Shown piece by piece: positions 22,196-23,845 of a DNA stretch of 23,845 nt; position 1 is the first letter of the stretch, and each line of letters opens with the position of its first letter. Where the stretch lies: positions 1 to 23,845 of the forward strand of contig CAKUGM010000025.1 of NCBI GenBank assembly GCA_934654625.1, read 5' to 3'. Source of the stretch: an uncultured Collinsella sp. GTDB lineage: Bacteria; Actinomycetota; Coriobacteriia; Coriobacteriales; Coriobacteriaceae. The translations under genes and the position numbers were made by a program. A model generated the notes under the pieces. It was given only the letters and a program-made list of their open reading frames with translations. It made no database searches and was not told where the DNA came from.

Positions 22196-23845
22196 ATGCC
22201 ACGCTTTTCCATCTGCGTTTCATCATATAAAGATGAAGAATATCTGCCCGCCTGTATCGACAGCGTCCTGGCTCAATCATTTACCGATTTCGAGCTCATC
22301 GTAGTTGACGACGGAAGCCCCGACTCCACCGCATCGATACTTGAGCAATACGCTCAAAAGGACAGCCGTGTCATACCGCTCATCCAAGATACGAACCGCG
22401 GGCTTCACGTCGGGCGAAAAATTGCCGTTGCAAAAAGCACCGGCGACTACATCATTCTCCTGGATTCGGATGACGAACTCGGCGACGACTGCCTTGCCAA
22501 GTTCGACTCTTATCTCAACGCCACCCCCTGTGATGTCCTTCACTTTGGCATCGATGTCATCAATGCTGGCGTAAGCGACAACGAAGCTTCCAACTTCCAG
22601 GACTACATCAATGCACCCGTTGACCCCCTGTTCAATAAAGACATATTTGAAGCCGTCTTCAGTGCGCGCAAGGGTTATCTTCAGGACTGGCGTATCACTC
22701 AGCGCGTCTATGCGGGGGGCTTCTTCCGCAGAATGTTTGCGGCGATGACTGACAACAGACTTGAGCGCGCCGAAGACGCCTATGAATCTTTTGTCACACT
22801 CGCAAACGCACGCTCGCAATACACCGTCAACGACATTGTTGGCGTGCGCTATTATCTGGGTCGAGGCGTCAATTCCGACTCTTCCCTCTCGACATCGGCC
22901 TTCTTCAAAAGCGCTTCCGATTTTCAAGCCAACGTCGATCACATGAGAACATTTGCAGCCGCCTTCGATGCCTTCGATATCAAGAAGACCTGTTCGGATG
23001 CCGTTGCAAAAATGTATGAGCTGCTTTTCAACGATTGGCTCGTTCGCGTGCCGGAAGACCAAAAGCTCGACGCTGCCGATGAGGCCGCAAAGGTTATGGG
23101 TAAAATGCCCGTTGCCGAAGAACTCATGCGCCTTTCTCGCGACAGGGCTTATGGCCTTCTGCAGGCAAATAGCGCCCCCGCAAACGACATGGCCCTCGAT
23201 TGGTACGAGCACGCAAAGCGGCTGGTATCAACTGACGCTGCAACTTCTCCACGCTTCATGTCGTTCTACACCGCAGCTCGCGACCACGTAAACGATCTAA
23301 TCAACATGACAAAGCGCAAAAGCTATGAAAACCGAAACATTCGCATCTTCGTCTCGGCACACAAGCCTGTCGAACTATTTGACAGTTCGATACTCCAGCC
23401 GGTTCAAGTTGGTTGCAGCCTTCGTAATGACAGGTTCCCTTGGGCCTTCCACGACGACAAGGGCAACAACATATCGGATCTCAATCCCATGTACTGCGAA
23501 CTGACAACCCAGTACTGGGCCTGGAAAAACACCTCGAGCGAATATGTCGGCTTTTGCCATTACCGTCGCTATTTTGACTTCTCAAAGACGAGCCACGATG
23601 AGAACATCTACGGCGAGATCATGGACGATTTCATCGATGCGTCATCTCAAAAGAAATACTCACTGGACGACGAGAGCATCGAAAAATTCGTGACTCAGTA
23701 CGACGTCATCACCACTGAGCGTAAGGACATTCGCACCTATGTCGGTCGGAATGCCACCCTGCGCTCTCAATACGATGCCGCAGATAAACTATTCGTTGAA
23801 GACTTGGACAAGATCGTCTCCATCCTCAAAAAGCAGCATCCAGAA
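22196..23845 (+). CDS. Large glycosyltransferase, GT2 domain followed by a DUF4422-like domain (3' partial)
   Basis: The frame is open from ATG 22196 to the window edge: 550 codons, no stop. AGGAGA stands upstream of the start. The N-terminal part is a family 2 glycosyltransferase with FSICVSSYKDEEYL, VVDDGSPDST (D38/D39) and the DxD-type LLDSDDELGDD (from D90). A helical middle region without a recognised motif (about 250-375) leads to a second domain from about residue 381 (NIRIFVSAHKPVELF). That domain contains QYWAWKN and YVGFCHYRRYF (H455), as in DUF4422 proteins encoded in capsule and exopolysaccharide clusters. Such chains probably add two sugars to a surface polysaccharide or teichoic-acid-like polymer; sugar and acceptor are unknown. 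It is probably the first gene of a surface-glycan cluster beyond the edge. Confidence 0.88.
   Translation, partial: MPRFSICVSSYKDEEYLPACIDSVLAQSFTDFELIVVDDGSPDSTASILEQYAQKDSRVIPLIQDTNRGLHVGRKIAVAKSTGDYIILLDSDDELGDDCLAKFDSYLNATPCDVLHFGIDVINAGVSDNEASNFQDYINAPVDPLFNKDIFEAVFSARKGYLQDWRITQRVYAGGFFRRMFAAMTDNRLERAEDAYESFVTLANARSQYTVNDIVGVRYYLGRGVNSDSSLSTSAFFKSASDFQANVDHMRTFAAAFDAFDIKKTCSDAVAKMYELLFNDWLVRVPEDQKLDAADEAAKVMGKMPVAEELMRLSRDRAYGLLQANSAPANDMALDWYEHAKRLVSTDAATSPRFMSFYTAARDHVNDLINMTKRKSYENRNIRIFVSAHKPVELFDSSILQPVQVGCSLRNDRFPWAFHDDKGNNISDLNPMYCELTTQYWAWKNTSSEYVGFCHYRRYFDFSKTSHDENIYGEIMDDFIDASSQKKYSLDDESIEKFVTQYDVITTERKDIRTYVGRNATLRSQYDAADKLFVEDLDKIVSILKKQHPE

Overview
This window looks like the chromosome of a high-GC anaerobic gut actinobacterium of the class Coriobacteriia, most likely Collinsella or a close relative. 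The basis is GC- and C-ending codon use, a full PEP:sugar phosphotransferase set, a fused iron-sulfur L-serine dehydratase, a YkuD L,D-transpeptidase and a C1B aminopeptidase. This assignment rests on gene flavour, not on a marker comparison.

Layout. 1-111 is the tail of a membrane protein, perhaps an AEC-type permease. Then come gltX (glutamyl-tRNA synthetase), a fused beta-ACT-alpha L-serine dehydratase behind a very large perfect inverted repeat, and a membrane-anchored L,D-transpeptidase. A TetR-type regulator (minus) and a radical SAM/SPASM-like protein (plus) are divergent; the radical SAM gene has a leader that can fold into a multi-branched RNA. Next are a flippase-like LPG-synthase-TM membrane protein, tRNA-Glu(CUC) and the CCA-adding enzyme (all minus), then aminopeptidase C (plus) and a Y1/RAYT-type transposase (minus). 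From 13.9 to 20.7 kb on the minus strand lies a fructose PTS locus. In transcription order it is EII-BCA, HPr, enzyme I and two 1-phosphofructokinase paralogues. A divergent RpiR regulator (plus) faces it across a spacer holding three copies of an operator-like 11-mer. The window closes with tRNA-Arg(UCU) and the start of a large glycosyltransferase (GT2 plus DUF4422-like) that runs off the right edge.

The main discovery is a dispersed 38-bp intergenic repeat present seven times between 7.8 and 18.7 kb. Each copy has exactly the same architecture: a 9-bp arm, a 20-bp directional middle and a 9-bp inverted arm. The repeats come in two flank types. One copy of each type borders the resident single-strand-type (HUH, Y1) transposase gene at 12873-13616, with both flanks facing the gene. 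This is the arrangement expected of a REP/REPIN-RAYT system: a domesticated transposase with non-autonomous palindromic repeats that depend on it. I know of no description of one in this group, but I could not search.

How the genes work together: the PTS locus is self-contained for fructose (enzyme I to HPr to IIA to IIB, uptake as fructose-1-phosphate through IIC, then FruK to fructose-1,6-bisphosphate), and RpiR is the obvious candidate regulator. gltX, tRNA-Glu, tRNA-Arg and cca are translation genes. The 38-bp repeats lie mostly just downstream of stop codons, often against a terminator hairpin, including between the EII gene and ptsH.
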